A stretch of DNA of 64,000 bases. Source: Neurospora tetrasperma FGSC 2508 (lineage: Eukaryota; Ascomycota; Sordariomycetes; Sordariales; Sordariaceae). The notes beneath the pieces were generated by a model. That model worked only from the letters and a program-made list of their open reading frames with translations. It was not told where the DNA came from and made no database searches. Shown in pieces: positions 1 through 12,739 of the stretch. The DNA lies in NCBI RefSeq assembly GCF_000213175.1, contig NW_009799100.1:2673952-2737951 (forward strand). The letters are read 5' to 3'. Both the position numbers and the translations under genes were made by a program. Position 1 is the stretch's first letter; every line of letters begins with the position of its first letter.

Positions 1-1150
1 CTGGACATGCCGTGTATCGTGAGCAAGCTGATGTAGCCGTGTTCCGTTGCGGATCGACGCATCTGACCCCGGACATTTTCCTGCCCATCCCGCCGTGCCG
101 TCCTGTCTCCCGCTCGCCCTGTGTTGGGGGTTGTGATGGGGGTTGTCATGGCTCAGCTGACCGCCTACCCTGGAACAGCAGAGCTCTGAGAGCCCTGACC
201 AGGCGGTTTCTGTCTTAGCTTTGCATTTTCTCTCTGATGCTGTCCGTCTCTGGGGGCTGGCCCACGACGCCGTAACACAACATGCTTCCGTGCAGTATCG
301 TACGCCACATATTCGTGCAAAAGAGCCCCACGCATGGGGGGCGACGACAGCGGCAAGCAACACAGCGTGTCCACGGGCGCCCTATGAGGGCCCAGCATGC
401 AAATGGGCATTATGCCATAACACTTGTCAGGCAGAGAAGGACTGGTGTAGAATTCGACAAGTGTCTTGCTCGACGGAAGATGGACAGGCCACTGCAAGTC
501 CTCCTTTTCAACCTCGTGCTGCACTGCAGGGAGCCCATTGCATGCCCCTTATGCCAGGCACGACCTTGTAAGGAGCGACTGCTTCGAGGCTTCATTAATA
601 TCGAGGGCTTTGTACGCCCCCAAAACAGACAAGCAGAGCCAAGCAGATGGACTGAATACCTGTGGCAGGCTGTAGACAGGACGGGGCTTTGTTTCAAAAG
701 TGATTTGTGATTTTTTCCCCCGGGACAGAGACGATCACAGAAGCGACCCCTAGACCCAGGCATCCATCATGGCCACACTCGGGCTCGGGGAAATTCCAAG
801 ACAGAACAAGTGATTGATTCAAGCCCTTGCATGTCAGGAATAGTAACGGAACTCTTAGGTAACTGCCCTGTGCAGACTAGGACAGAGTAAAAGGAATTCC
901 AAATTTCAAGCGTCCAATCCAGTGTCTTGAGTGTTCTGTAACGGGCCGTCAGTGACGACATGGGAAGCCGGTGGGAAGAGGGAGATGGGTGACGGGATGG
1001 ATCCATTGGTTCCGAAAAGGCAGACGAAGGAGCAGAGTCGTAGCCCGTCACTCCGTCTCCCTCACTTGCGCCTCTTGTGCTCTTCTGTGACGGAGGGACA
1101 CAACCACTCGCCGGGTTGTTTGTGAGACCTTGGGCGGGCCGCCATCAAAT

Positions 1151-1190
1151 GGGAGTGGGAGAGGAAGTGGGAGAGGAAGTGGGAGTGAGA
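1151..1190. repeat. 12-bp purine minisatellite
   Basis: The unit GTGGGAGAGGAA is present about two and a half times in tandem, flanked by partial copies. It is purine-rich on the + strand, far upstream of TOP2, and has no evident function. Confidence 0.7.
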
Positions 1191-2505
1191 AGTTAGACAT
1201 GAACGTGTGAGAAGTGATGGGTAGGAAGAGCACGGATGGGCATGGATGATGCACCCGGGGAGAGAGATGAGAGCAACGGCAAACCCAGCTTGGGACAAGA
1301 CGAGGCGACAGAGCCACAAGAACAGGTGCCCTGGATACAAAGACGACCATCGGATCGTTTCAGTTTCTTTCATTCGTCTGGTGGGAAGCTGGAGGTCCCG
1401 CTAGACATGGCCGAAGTGTAGACGGTGATTTGCCGTCAGAGAATCAGACTCGAGTCTCGTTTCTTTGGTTGGGTGCACTTTTGTTTGACCGTCATTGTCG
1501 GAACACGTTTGAGAGATGGGGCAGAAAATTGACTTGGTCGATGGAAGCAAGTGGCCGAGACATAATCATGGGTCAGCCATCCGAGCAACAAGAGTCAAGA
1601 CCCGCGGACGTCGAGGCGACGAACGGTATTTGTGGCTGGTGTAGTATGGATGTGTGGCTAGCTGTGAAGCGAGTGGCTGACGTGATAGATATGATCATTT
1701 ATCTCCACGTGAGGATGCTCCCGCTGGCCACCTGTCTGGCAGGCTTCGCCAGGTGTGAATTCACTCCCTTGTGTTTGTCGCTTCGTTCAGTTCTGTGTCC
1801 AGCGTGTCGCGCTACTGTCGCGCCAAGACATGGGACGGTGGAGACGGGGAACAAAATGCAAGGGAAGTTTATGCACAACACCCAGCACAAGTTGCCAAGT
1901 GCTCATCAGCCGCTGTTTACTTGTTGAGCTTGTCCATCATCCACTGTAGCGACCACTGTCTCCTACCTAGTACTGTCTGGCGTGCCCAACCAACTGCCCT
2001 GTCATTCCCTTCCCGTCTTGACTCGAGGGGCTCTGTGTAGGTAAACAATTTTGACGCGCCACCCCTCCATCCATCCCTCCCTTCGTCTCACATTCAACCT
2101 TCCACTTCCTGCAAATCGTCCGTCTCCAGCCAGGAACCACGTCGGTCCCACTGCACGCACCACATTGCAACCGACCGCGTTGTCACCTTGACTTTCTACA
2201 TACGACACAACGAAGTGAGAAGAAACACCACTACCACCAGAGTCCCTTCGTTCTCCTCTGCTGTGGTAATCTCCAACTGGGGCCCCTCCTGGTCTTTCCC
2301 CCCCATCACCTCAGTAAACTCTTTTCGCCGCCCTGTCCGCCTGGTCCGTCACGGTCGCGGCAAATCCCATCGCGTTGTGAATGTGCACGCCTCTCCTGTT
2401 GTCGTCCTGGGACCAACCGTTGTTGCTGCGTCTTGGAGGCCGCAGACTCGCACAGCCGCTGTGCACTCTCGCCCTTAGACACTTTTCTGCAGCAACCACA
2501 CCAAT

Positions 2506-2535
<30 letters not shown>
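2506..2535 (+). repeat. (AAC)10 microsatellite in the TOP2 leader
   Basis: Ten perfect AAC units lie 40 bases before the TOP2 start codon, so they are probably in the 5' untranslated region. A tract of unstructured CAA repeats is common in fungal leaders; any effect on translation is inference. Confidence 0.85.
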
Positions 2536-2536
<1 letters not shown>

Positions 2537-2574
2537 TCACTACTACTTCGGTCATCACGCCCAGTACCGCCAAG

Positions 2575-5500
2575 ATGGACTCCGACGTCGAGTCCATGTT
2601 CGAGGGGGAGTCCGACGCCTATTCACCAGAGGTGGTACGTCATGATGTCTTCTGCTTATTATGCTGTGGGTTGGAACCGAGCCCCCCTTGCCGTTGTGCG
2701 ATTTATGCCATTTACGCGCTGCTTGCTTTGTTCTGCTCTTGCTTGCTTTCCACTGCCTGGGTCACTTAACTTTCTCGTCTTATGCTAACCCTTTCCTCTC
2801 TTCCGCAATATAGAAGCCCAAGGCCAAGAAACCTGCTGCCAAAAAGGCTGCCGCACCAAAGGCGCCCGCCGCAAAGAAGTTGACCCAGACCACTCTCACC
2901 GGCGCAAAGGCCGCTGGCAAGAAGCGACCAAAACCCGACAGCGAGGATGAGGACGGATCTTTTGGTAGCGACAAGGACGACGGCATGCTCGACAACACCC
3001 CTCCCAATGCCAAAAAGCAGAAGAAGGCGCCGGTCAAGAAGGCCGCCGGCAAGCCTCTGGCCGAAATCGAGAACGATAGTATGCAGATCGATAGTGTCGC
3101 TCCCGCCAAAAAGACGGGCGCTGCAAAGACGGCCACTGAAATGTACCAGAAACTCACCCAGCTCGAACATATCCTCAAGCGTCCCGACACCTACATCGGC
3201 TCCGTCGAGCGCTCCGAGCAAAAGATGTGGGTTTTCAACAAGGCAACCGGTCTCATGGAAAACCGCCAAATCTCCTTCGTTCCCGGTCTCTACAAGATTT
3301 TCGACGAAATTCTCGTCAACGCTGCCGATAACAGCCAGAGAGATAGCTCCATGACCTTCCTCAAGGTGACAATAAATCGCGAGTCTGGCGAAATCTCGGT
3401 CGAGAATAACGGCAAGGGCATTCCCGTAGAGATTCACGGCACCGAAAAATGCTACGTCCCCGAGCTCATCTTCGGTCATCTCCTGGCTGGTTCCAACTTC
3501 GATGACAACGAAAAGAAGACGGTCGGCGGTCGCAATGGTTACGGTGCCAAGCTCACAAACATCTTCAGCCGAGAATTCACGCTCGAGTGCCAGGATTCCG
3601 TCAACGGCAAGAGATACAAGCAGACATGGACCGACAACATGAGCAAGATGGCACCACCCAAAATCACCTCCAACAAGGCTGCTGATTTTGTGCGCATCAC
3701 TTTCCGCCCCGACTTCAGCAAGTTCGGCATGGCTGACGGTATCGACGATGACCTGGAAGCCTTGCTCTACCGACGTGTTTACGACATGGCAGGTACTGTT
3801 AGTGGTGTCAAGGTTTGGCTCAATGGTGAACACCTCAAGTTGAACTTCAAGACATACTGCGGGCTGTACGCCAAGGCCATCGCCAAGGAGCGTGACGAGG
3901 TAGCTGACGGCGAAGATGTCACTCCTGCCACAGTCATCTTTGAGCAGCAAAGGTCCGAGGGTAAACTATGGGAAGTGGGTTTTACGGTCTCGGATGGCTC
4001 GTTCCAGCAAGTCTCGTTCGTCAACAATATTGCCACCACCTCTGGCGGCTCCCACGTCAATTACATTGCCGATCAGATCATCGAAGTCCTCATGAAGGAG
4101 CTGCAAAAGAAGAAGGGCAAGGGACACGGTCTCAAGACGGCAAACGTCAAGAACCAGTTCTTCATCTTCATCAACTGCCTGATCGACAACCCGGCCTTCA
4201 GCTCGCAGACAAAGGAGCAGTTGACGACCAAGCCCGCCAAGTTCGGCAGCAAGTGCCTGCTTGGTGACCTGTTCCTCAAGAAAGTGCGACAATCGGAGGC
4301 CATTGACAACTTGTTGAGCTTTGCCGACAAGAAGCGCGACAAGGATTTGGCCAAGAACGATGGCAGCAAGCGAAAGCGTATCAGCAACGACAAGCTGATC
4401 GAGGCCAATTATGCCGGTGGAAGATATTCACAAGAGTGTACCCTTATTCTCACCGAAGGTGATTCCGCCAGAGGTCTTGCTGTCGCTGGTCGTGCTATCT
4501 TGGATCCTAACCGTATCGGTGTCTTTCCCTTGCGTGGTAAGATGCTGAACGTCCGTGACGCCAGCGCTGATCAAATCTTGAAGAACAAGGAAGTCGAAAA
4601 CATCAAGAAGTTCCTTGGCCTCAAACACGGAAAGGTCTACACCGATACGAAGGATTTGCGATATGGCCATCTGATGATCATGGCTGATCAGGATCTTGAC
4701 GGTAGTCATATCAAGGGTCTTCTCATCAATTTCTTCGAGTGCCAGTTTCCATCACTCCTGCGCATTCCTAATTTCTTCCAGGAGTTCATCACGCCCGTAG
4801 TCAAGGTGTGGCAAGGTCCTAACCCGAAGAAGCCTCAAAGGCTACAGGGCTTCTTCACTCTGCCTCAGTACGAGGAGTGGAAGGAAGCTCACAGAAACGA
4901 ATTGCGCAGATGGAAGTACAAGTATCTCAAGGGTTTGGGTAGTTCGACAACAGACGACGCCCAGCTTTACTTCACCAACTTGAACAAGCATCTCAAGGAG
5001 TTCGATGTCATGACTAGAGAGGAATCCGAGATGTTCGAGTTGGCCTTCTCCAAGAAGAAGGCCGACGCTCGTAAAGAGTGGCTTGCCAAGTGCGAGCCGG
5101 GCACCTACCTCGACCATTCGACCGAGAAGATCTCCTACACTGATTTCGTTAATCGCGAACTCATTCTTTTCAGTATGGCAGACAACATTCGATCGATCCC
5201 GTCCATGGTGGATGGTCTGAAGCCCGGTCAACGCAAGGTTCTATTCGGCTGTTTCAAGCAAAACCTCATTCACGATCAAAAGGTTGTTGAGTTGGCCGGT
5301 TATGTGTCCAAGGAGGCAGCCTACCACCACGGTGAACAGTCTCTGCAGCAAACGATTATTGGTCTGGCGCAGAACTTCGTCGGTTCAAACAACATCAACT
5401 GTCTCGAGCCTAGCGGTAACTTCGGTTCGCGTCTTTCCGGCGGTTCCGATGCTGCCAGCGCTCGTTACATCCACACGAGACTGTCTCCCTTGGCGCGAAA

Positions 5501-8500
5501 GATCTTTCACCCTCTCGATGAGCCCAATCTAGAATTCCAGTTCGACGATGGCAAACTGATTGAGCCCAAGGTCTATGCTCCCATTATCCCCATGGTTTTG
5601 GTTAACGGTGCAGATGGTATCGGTACTGGTTGGAGCACTTCCATTCCCAACTACCACCCTCTTGACATTGTCGAGAACTTGAAGCGTCGCATGGGCAGGG
5701 ACTCATCTGGCGACGGGGAGGAGAAGCCCTTTGAACCCATGACTCCGTGGTTCCGTGGTTGGAAGGGCACTCCTGAGCCAGACGGACCCAACAGATTCAA
5801 GTTCAACGGTATCGTGGAGGTCAACCCTCAGAACCCCAATGAGGTTGATGTTACGGAGTTGCCCATTCGCATGTGGACCGATGATTTCAAGTCCAAGCTG
5901 GAAGAGATCATCCGTGGCGATAAGAGTCCTTCATGGATCAAGGACTACAAAGAGTACAACGACCACCAGACTGTCCATTTCATCATCGCCCTTGAGGAGA
6001 AGCACATGTCCTCGGCTCTTAGGGACGGTCTTATTGAAAAGTTCAAGCTTACCAAGACAGTGGCTACGACAAATCTAGTGGCCTTCGATACCCGTGGTAA
6101 AATCCACAAGTATGAGAACCCGCAAGAAATCATGGAGGAATACTACCACTACCGACTCAACCTGTACGGTGAGCGCAAGAAGCACTGGCTCAAGGTCTAC
6201 CATGCGGACTACCGCAAGCTGCAGAATCAATACCGATTTATTTCGGAAATCATTGAGAACAAGCTCGTCGTTTCCAAAAAGAAGAAGTCGGTCCTTGTCC
6301 AGGAACTTCGCGAACGCAAGTACGAGGCCTTCCCTCCGAAATCAGATGGAAGGAATGTGAAGTCTCCTGATGAGGAGCTCGGTGCTGCGGACAACGAGGA
6401 CGAGGAGGATGCCGTTGGCGGAGCCCGCGATTATGACTATCTCCTTTCGGTATGTGATATCGAGCCTACTGCTTATGTTGCCGGAAAGACTAACATGATG
6501 ATAGATGCCCATTTGGTCGTTGACCTTTGAGCGCCTCGACAAGCTCAAGCAGCAGATTGCTGCAAAGAAGGCTGAGCACGATGAACTCGATGCACTCAGC
6601 GAAAAGGATCTGTGGTGCAGAGATCTCGATGCTTTCACCGCTGAGTGGGAAGAGCAGTTGAGGCTGGAAGATGAAGTCCGGAAAGAGATCAGGCAGAAGG
6701 GACGCCGCGTCTCGTACAAGGGCGGTGCTGTCTCCAGACTCAAGAAGTCCAAAGGTGCCAAGGATGACGAGGACTTCGACCCGGGTGCCAAGAAGGCCAA
6801 AGCCAAGGCAGCTCCCAAGGCTGAGACAATCAAGACACAGCAGCGTTTTCTAGAGAAGTTCTCTGGGATGGCGAAACCCAAGCCTAAGTCGACCGCTTTC
6901 ACCGACGGAGCTGATGACCTCTCGGACGATGACTTCGACTTGTTGAACAAGAAGGCCCCGGCTGCAGCCAAAAAGAAGGATGAGGATGCGGAGCCCGTTA
7001 CTACCATCGCCAGTGTGCGCGCCAAGCGTGCCACCATAGCGAAGCCTAAGACTTATGCGCTCAGTGATGAAGATTCGGACGATGACTTCTTGGACATCGC
7101 AAAGGCTACCACAACTTCTGAGAAAACGACCACGTCGGCTTCGGCTTCGGTTTCAGCGGCAGAACAATCTGAGCGACCTGTAGCAAAGCCCGCGAGGCGT
7201 GCTGCAGGAGCCAAGAAGCCTATCGTTGATGAGGATTCTGAATCCGATTTGGATGACTTCATTGACGACGAGTCCGAGGAAGAGGTGATTCCTAAGCCCA
7301 CCACCAAGCGAGCTACCGCTGCCAAGAAGCCTGCCCTCGAAGATGAAGACTCCGATGTCGAGTTCCAGGACGCTCCTGAAGAGCCTATCCCGCCGACCCC
7401 CAAGCCGGAGGCCAAGAAGGCTACGGCCAAGAAGCCAATTGTAGTTGAAGACTCTGACGAAGACATGATGCTCAGTGAAGCAGAGAAGCCTGCGCCCGCA
7501 GCTAAGCCCGCCACTAAGCGCCCTGCTGCTCCCAAGAAATCACCTGTTCTCGAAGATGATGACTTCGAGAGCGACGCTGATGACAAGATTTTGAGCGAGG
7601 CAGAAAAACCTGCGCCGGCTAAGGCCACCGCCAAGCGTGCGGCTGCTGCCAAGAAGTCACCTGTTCTTGAGGACGATGATCTTGAGAGCGACGGTGATGA
7701 CAACATGGTAAGCGAGGCTGAGAAACCCGCTCCGGCCAACCCCAGGAAGCGCGCGGCGGCCGCTAAGGCCAAGTCCTTCTTCGTAGACGAAGAAGACTCC
7801 GAAAGCGAAGCTTCTGATGACGACGACATGCTTCTTGACGTCGGCTCCCTGGTCAAGGGTATAGGAGCCCCTGCCGCGACGAGCGAGGGCCCGAGGCTCA
7901 GCCTCTTTTCCATGTCTCGGCCAGAAGGCGAGGGTAGCGGTATCGGCCTGCCCAAAGTGAAGAGCAGGGCTTTCCACACCAAAGCTTTTCTCGACAACGA
8001 TAGCCAGGATGACACCAACTACGAGGCTCTTGCCAAGTCGTCCCCGAGGAAACATTCCAAGACCGGTGAGGCCGACGAGGGTTCGGAGGACGATTCCATT
8101 GGCAAGAAGGTCAACGCTGCCCCTGTAGTGGCCAAGAAGCGCGGTCGTCCTGCCGGCAGTAAAAACAAGGCCACCGACGACGACGCTGCTGCCCCGAAGC
8201 CCAAGCCCAAGGTCACCGCCAAAAAGGCTGCTGCTGCTGGAGAGACGGCCTCTGCCGTTCCGGCCAAGCTCAAGACGCTGGTCCATCTCTCGCCCGCTGC
8301 TAAGGCTTATGCCAAGAAGAACCAGAAGGCAAAGAAGCTCGCTAGTGACGACGAGGATGACCTTGATGGCGATGACATCGTCATGAAGGATCCTGCGCCT
8401 GCTCCGGTTCGCAGCAGGCCTGGTCGCGCGGCCGCTGCTAGGAAGCCGATCGTCATTGATAGCGCAAGTGAGGATGATGATGACTCGTTTGGGGATATTG

Positions 8501-8574
8501 GCGTGAGCAGCAAGGCAAAGAAGGGTGGTAGGAAGGTGGCTGATGATGCTTTTGATATGGAGGATAGTGAATAG
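2575..8574 (+). CDS. TOP2: DNA topoisomerase II
   Basis: ATP-dependent type IIA topoisomerase that passes one duplex through a break in another in the nucleus. Exons are 2575-2634, 2814-6449 and 6505-8574; both introns have GT/AG ends and TAAC-type branch sites, and the phases join to 1921 residues. The GHKL ATPase signature VENNGKGIP and the GRNGYGAKL loop lie in the first third. The TOPRIM motifs are EGDSA (E568) and DQDLDGSH (D645-D649). The catalytic tyrosine is in SARYIHT (about Tyr905). Intron 2 falls just before MPIWSLT, a conserved block, which confirms the junction. The last roughly 650 residues are a disordered tail of alternating Lys/Ala-Pro and acidic Ser/Asp segments, longer than in yeasts, with near-repeats of KKSPVLEDDD followed by SEAEKPAPA. 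The ATG at 2575 opens an acidic N-terminus and is the first in-frame start. Confidence 0.97.
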
Positions 8575-8838
8575 ACGGGTGTGGAGCAGAAAATGTGTGA
8601 TGATGACACGAGGCTCGGCGGAAGTTCATGCATATAGAAATAGCTTGCTTAAAGCTGAGAAAGGCGGGTTTCCGTTGGTGTCTCTAATGATGACTCTTTG
8701 TTGTTCTTGTACATACGTGTATTTTCGTTTGGTTGGTTTGATGGGCAGGGTTGCTACGTAGGGACGATCAAGATGGTTGGCATGGTCTACTGTTGCTGTA
8801 GCTGGTTCCGTAAAGATACCACAGCTTCTGTTTTTTTT

Positions 8839-9760
8839 NNNNNNNNNNNNNNNNNNNNNNNNNNNNNNNNNNNNNNNNNNNNNNNNNNNNNNNNNNNNNN
8901 NNNNNNNNNNNNNNNNNNNNNNNNNNNNNNNNNNNNNNNNNNNNNNNNNNNNNNNNNNNNNNNNNNNNNNNNNNNNNNNNNNNNNNNNNNNNNNNNNNNN
9001 NNNNNNNNNNNNNNNNNNNNNNNNNNNNNNNNNNNNNNNNNNNNNNNNNNNNNNNNNNNNNNNNNNNNNNNNNNNNNNNNNNNNNNNNNNNNNNNNNNNN
9101 NNNNNNNNNNNNNNNNNNNNNNNNNNNNNNNNNNNNNNNNNNNNNNNNNNNNNNNNNNNNNNNNNNNNNNNNNNNNNNNNNNNNNNNNNNNNNNNNNNNN
9201 NNNNNNNNNNNNNNNNNNNNNNNNNNNNNNNNNNNNNNNNNNNNNNNNNNNNNNNNNNNNNNNNNNNNNNNNNNNNNNNNNNNNNNNNNNNNNNNNNNNN
9301 NNNNNNNNNNNNNNNNNNNNNNNNNNNNNNNNNNNNNNNNNNNNNNNNNNNNNNNNNNNNNNNNNNNNNNNNNNNNNNNNNNNNNNNNNNNNNNNNNNNN
9401 NNNNNNNNNNNNNNNNNNNNNNNNNNNNNNNNNNNNNNNNNNNNNNNNNNNNNNNNNNNNNNNNNNNNNNNNNNNNNNNNNNNNNNNNNNNNNNNNNNNN
9501 NNNNNNNNNNNNNNNNNNNNNNNNNNNNNNNNNNNNNNNNNNNNNNNNNNNNNNNNNNNNNNNNNNNNNNNNNNNNNNNNNNNNNNNNNNNNNNNNNNNN
9601 NNNNNNNNNNNNNNNNNNNNNNNNNNNNNNNNNNNNNNNNNNNNNNNNNNNNNNNNNNNNNNNNNNNNNNNNNNNNNNNNNNNNNNNNNNNNNNNNNNNN
9701 NNNNNNNNNNNNNNNNNNNNNNNNNNNNNNNNNNNNNNNNNNNNNNNNNNNNNNNNNNNN
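8839..9760. other. Assembly gap (922 N)
   Basis: A run of N lies between a T8 homopolymer on the left and a GTT triplet run on the right. Low-complexity edges suggest a repeat that failed to assemble. Anything inside is unknown; the true length may differ from 922. Confidence 0.99.
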
Positions 9761-9970
9761 GTTGTTGTTGTTGCGAAATACACTTGCCGTTTGATGTCTC
9801 TACTCACTCACTTGTCATTCATCACTTCTAGCTCCAAAGGCTGCGTGTAGGACAGTCATGATACACGTAGGCTTCAGATAATTCATTCGCTAGGAAACGT
9901 GTCTATTCTATGGCTGTGTCAAGATCCCATCATCTATGTCCTGATCCTCATCATTCCCGATAGCCACCAC

Positions 9971-12073
9971 TCACCACCTCCCAACCACTACCCCCTTATC
10001 AACCAAAACCCTCAGCCTCTCCCTCCCCTTCTCCCCTTGGCCACTCCCAATCCCCCCCTCTCTTTTTACTGTAACCCACCCGCCCTTCTCAACCTCCACA
10101 ATAGTCCCATCCACACAGACCTTTCTCCATCTCTCATCTGTTTCATTAATCACCACTTTGATTTCTTCTACTTCTTCGTAACCTACCACGTCCTTGAACT
10201 TTTCTTCTGGGCCGTTGATGTGCGCGCCATCACGATACGCAGCCATCATGATATCCATGGTTTGTTTTCCTCTGTTTTCAGCCTCCGCTTCAGCTCCACC
10301 TACGCCTTCTTCACCGAACCCAAAATGTACCAACCGCAACTGTCCATCCAACGGCCTCGAAGCCGGCGAGATACAAAAGGTCTTTTCGAGGTTAGAGACG
10401 AGGGTCAGAAGGATGTAAGTTGAGTGGGAATCTTTGGGAAGAAGAGTGATGATTTCTTCTCTTCGTTCAGAAGAAGAAGAAGACGAGGAAGACCGACGAA
10501 TAAAAACCTCTGCATCATATAAATGCGACAACTTCAATAACTCCCCAGCCGCCATACCGAACCGCTTGTCCCCGTGCACGCGGTAAGCAGGCGTGTCGGA
10601 CTCGTACACTAGGGAGGCGTGGAAGCCGTAGGAGAAGACGATGGCGCCTAGGAGGTGGGTGATTTCCGGCCGTTTCCTAATTGGAGTAGTACCAGAGCTC
10701 GTGCTCGTAACGTCGAATAAGAGGTAATCTTTTGGTGAATCGTTACTATCGGGAAGTACTTCCGGTTGACCGGAGATTAACTTGGCTCCGGGAGAAAATT
10801 CGGCTCGGAAAGTCGGGAGCGGAGCTGAGACGCCGCGCTTAAAGAGGGTGCGGAGGCCGAGGACTAGTGGTGATGGGCCATCGGTGCCCTGGGGCTTGTA
10901 GAGAGGCTTGTGGAGGGAGTGAAAGAGGGCGTTGCCGGTGCCTAGGGGGAGGATGGCGAGGGTTGGGGTTGAAGATGGTGATGGCGATGAAGATACATCG
11001 AGCGGATGATGGTCGAGACCGTTGAGCAGGTTAATGATGCCGCCGTCGCCGGACAGGAGAATGATGGTCCTGCTTGGTTGTCGCTGTTGTCGTCCTTGAG
11101 CAAAAGAAGATGATGGAGACACTAGTCCCCGAGCAAAATCCTTGACTGTGTCTGCGCTTTTGGTGAAGGTAATTTGATATGTTTTGCCTGACCTGGCTTT
11201 TCGCCCTTCATTGTCGTCATCATCACCCTCAACCACATCGCCAACAGCCTCAAACCCAAATCCCTCCTCCAAAAGCGGCTTCAAGACGCCCTCATAGAAG
11301 CCCGCCGCCAGCCCCAACCCCGACCGCGTCGAGACAATCACATGCAACTCGTCAACCCCAGCCAAGTGCTCCGGCGCCTTCTCAACCAGGAACTCCCGCG
11401 TCAATTCTTCTGGCAGGCTTTGCGCATATGTGACGGATAGTTTGAAAGGCGATAGTTTCTTCGTCTTCTCATGATCATCACCGGCCTTTCCATTGATGAC
11501 CTTGGCCTTCTTGATCTTCTCTCCGTCCTCGGAAGCGCTCTCGTCGGAAGACTTGGCGGTGGCGGCGACGGCAGAAGATGGCTCCTCTTCGATGAGCGAG
11601 TAAATGCGATAACGGCCATTGCCGCTTTTGAGGACGAAGACGATTTGGTTGGGGTTTAAGGCGCCTCCCGAGTTCTCGATATCACGGACGCCATTGTGAG
11701 CAGATGTTTGGATGAGGTCTCCGGTCCGTTGACTGAGATGTATGTGGTCTGATACTGATGTAGATGTCTTTTGAGTGTGCGACACGGCGGTAGTAGCGGC
11801 GGCGGTCATATTCACGCTATCGCGGGGCTGCTCCTCACTATTCTTGGTGGTGTTGCGGGGTAATTTTTCCTGCGGTTGTGTCCTCTTCCTTTCACCAACC
11901 CTCTCATCCGGTTGACTTTCGGGCGTTGACTTTTGTCCGTTCGAATAGGGCCGCTCTGAAGGAGCAGCTGATTTGAAATCAGATCGACTATTGCTCTGAT
12001 CTTGTTTAGTGACAGAGGTGGAGCCCTTTGGTCGACGACCGAGTGAGACAATCTTCTTGAGCCAGGACGGCAT
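9971..12073 (-). CDS. Diacylglycerol/sphingoid-base kinase catalytic-domain protein
   Basis: A single-exon protein of 700 residues carrying a DAGK-type lipid kinase fold, which phosphorylates diacylglycerol, ceramide or sphingoid bases in related proteins. Residues 1-140 are polar and disordered, starting MPSWLKKIVSLGRR, a basic amphipathic stretch that could touch membranes. A fungal N-terminal module spans about 143-240. The catalytic region shows SGDGGIINLLNG (341-352) and LPLGTGNA (375-382), the nucleotide-binding motifs of the family. Acidic and serine-rich insertions interrupt the domain. The motif layout resembles fungal sphingoid-base kinase-like proteins, but the lipid substrate cannot be told from sequence. 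The ATG at 12073 is the first in-frame methionine. The 3' end faces the assembly gap and TOP2. Confidence 0.8.
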   Translation of the reverse strand: MPSWLKKIVSLGRRPKGSTSVTKQDQSNSRSDFKSAAPSERPYSNGQKSTPESQPDERVGERKRTQPQEKLPRNTTKNSEEQPRDSVNMTAAATTAVSHTQKTSTSVSDHIHLSQRTGDLIQTSAHNGVRDIENSGGALNPNQIVFVLKSGNGRYRIYSLIEEEPSSAVAATAKSSDESASEDGEKIKKAKVINGKAGDDHEKTKKLSPFKLSVTYAQSLPEELTREFLVEKAPEHLAGVDELHVIVSTRSGLGLAAGFYEGVLKPLLEEGFGFEAVGDVVEGDDDDNEGRKARSGKTYQITFTKSADTVKDFARGLVSPSSSFAQGRQQRQPSRTIILLSGDGGIINLLNGLDHHPLDVSSSPSPSSTPTLAILPLGTGNALFHSLHKPLYKPQGTDGPSPLVLGLRTLFKRGVSAPLPTFRAEFSPGAKLISGQPEVLPDSNDSPKDYLLFDVTSTSSGTTPIRKRPEITHLLGAIVFSYGFHASLVYESDTPAYRVHGDKRFGMAAGELLKLSHLYDAEVFIRRSSSSSSSSERREEIITLLPKDSHSTYILLTLVSNLEKTFCISPASRPLDGQLRLVHFGFGEEGVGGAEAEAENRGKQTMDIMMAAYRDGAHINGPEEKFKDVVGYEEVEEIKVVINETDERWRKVCVDGTIVEVEKGGWVTVKREGGIGSGQGEKGRERLRVLVDKGVVVGRW

Positions 12074-12739
12074 CTCGATCGAGCAAGGGAAGGCAAGAAG
12101 AACAAAGCAGACGGAAGGATGTTAGCTTTCGATCAGCAATTGACGTTTAGAATGAATTAATATTCTTGACTTCCTCCTGTTGCGGTGTCAGACGATGATA
12201 GCTCCAGATGTAGATGTTCGGATCAGCGGCCGCCTTATTGACCGAACCTGGAAGGGAAACTGGAATGCAGTAGAGATGCGTAGTCATTGCTCGCTACCAA
12301 GTGTGTATATGGAGTTACACCAGATTCATTTTATGATATTACTTGCTATCTGCTATATACAAAGCCAGCCGCCGAATTGCGTCATCTCCAACCCCCCATT
12401 GCTATCGGCGGGCAGGTCGGCGCCGACCGAACCGAGTGGGCCACCTACTCGGCATCAATCCCCGACCCTATAACACGGCGCGGTGATCGTAGTCAATCGC
12501 ACAATAGATCGGGTACCAAAAGACAAACCAAGCCTAGCTCTCTGAGCCTAGGTTCGGACTTTGAATCCTTTTTAGGATTGCACCTCATCATGAGTCAATT
12601 GCTGCCTATCGGACCAAGCTTCTTACTGGCTGTCGGATCACTTTATCCTCGGACTCCAGCATCCTTTTCGCACCATCTGGAAAAGCGAGCTCGCTCCTGA
12701 TTGAAACCTAACAACACGGATGCTCGTATCTAAACCTCA
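12074..12739. other. Intergenic region between kinase and TRM1 genes
   Basis: Both neighbours are on the minus strand, so this holds the promoter of the lipid kinase gene and the terminator of TRM1. A GAGCCTAGGTTC palindromic stretch lies near 12543. No gene or RNA is recognised. Confidence 0.6.

Larger units (their letters stand above)
1..2574. other. Left flank, no gene supported
   Basis: No reading frame here has a start, length, composition or splice pattern that I would call a gene; the open frames are short and overlap on both strands. The last few hundred bases are the leader and promoter of the topoisomerase II gene, rich in pyrimidines and ending in an AAC triplet tract. An exon of a gene lying left of the window cannot be excluded. 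Confidence 0.6.

Noticed and set aside
165-763. Overlapping 60-140 residue frames at the left edge
   Set aside because: They overlap on both strands, have odd composition, and show no splice or family evidence.
2766-3950. 394-residue open frame antisense to topoisomerase II
   Set aside because: It lies opposite a well-conserved coding exon, has no motifs, and arises from codon bias of the sense strand.
6342-8286. Several Ser-rich antisense frames under the TOP2 tail
   Set aside because: They mirror the Lys/Ala/Glu-rich low-complexity sense sequence and share no family features.
8626-9850. Long open frames spanning the N block
   Set aside because: They consist mostly of unknown bases; only a few real codons lie at either end.
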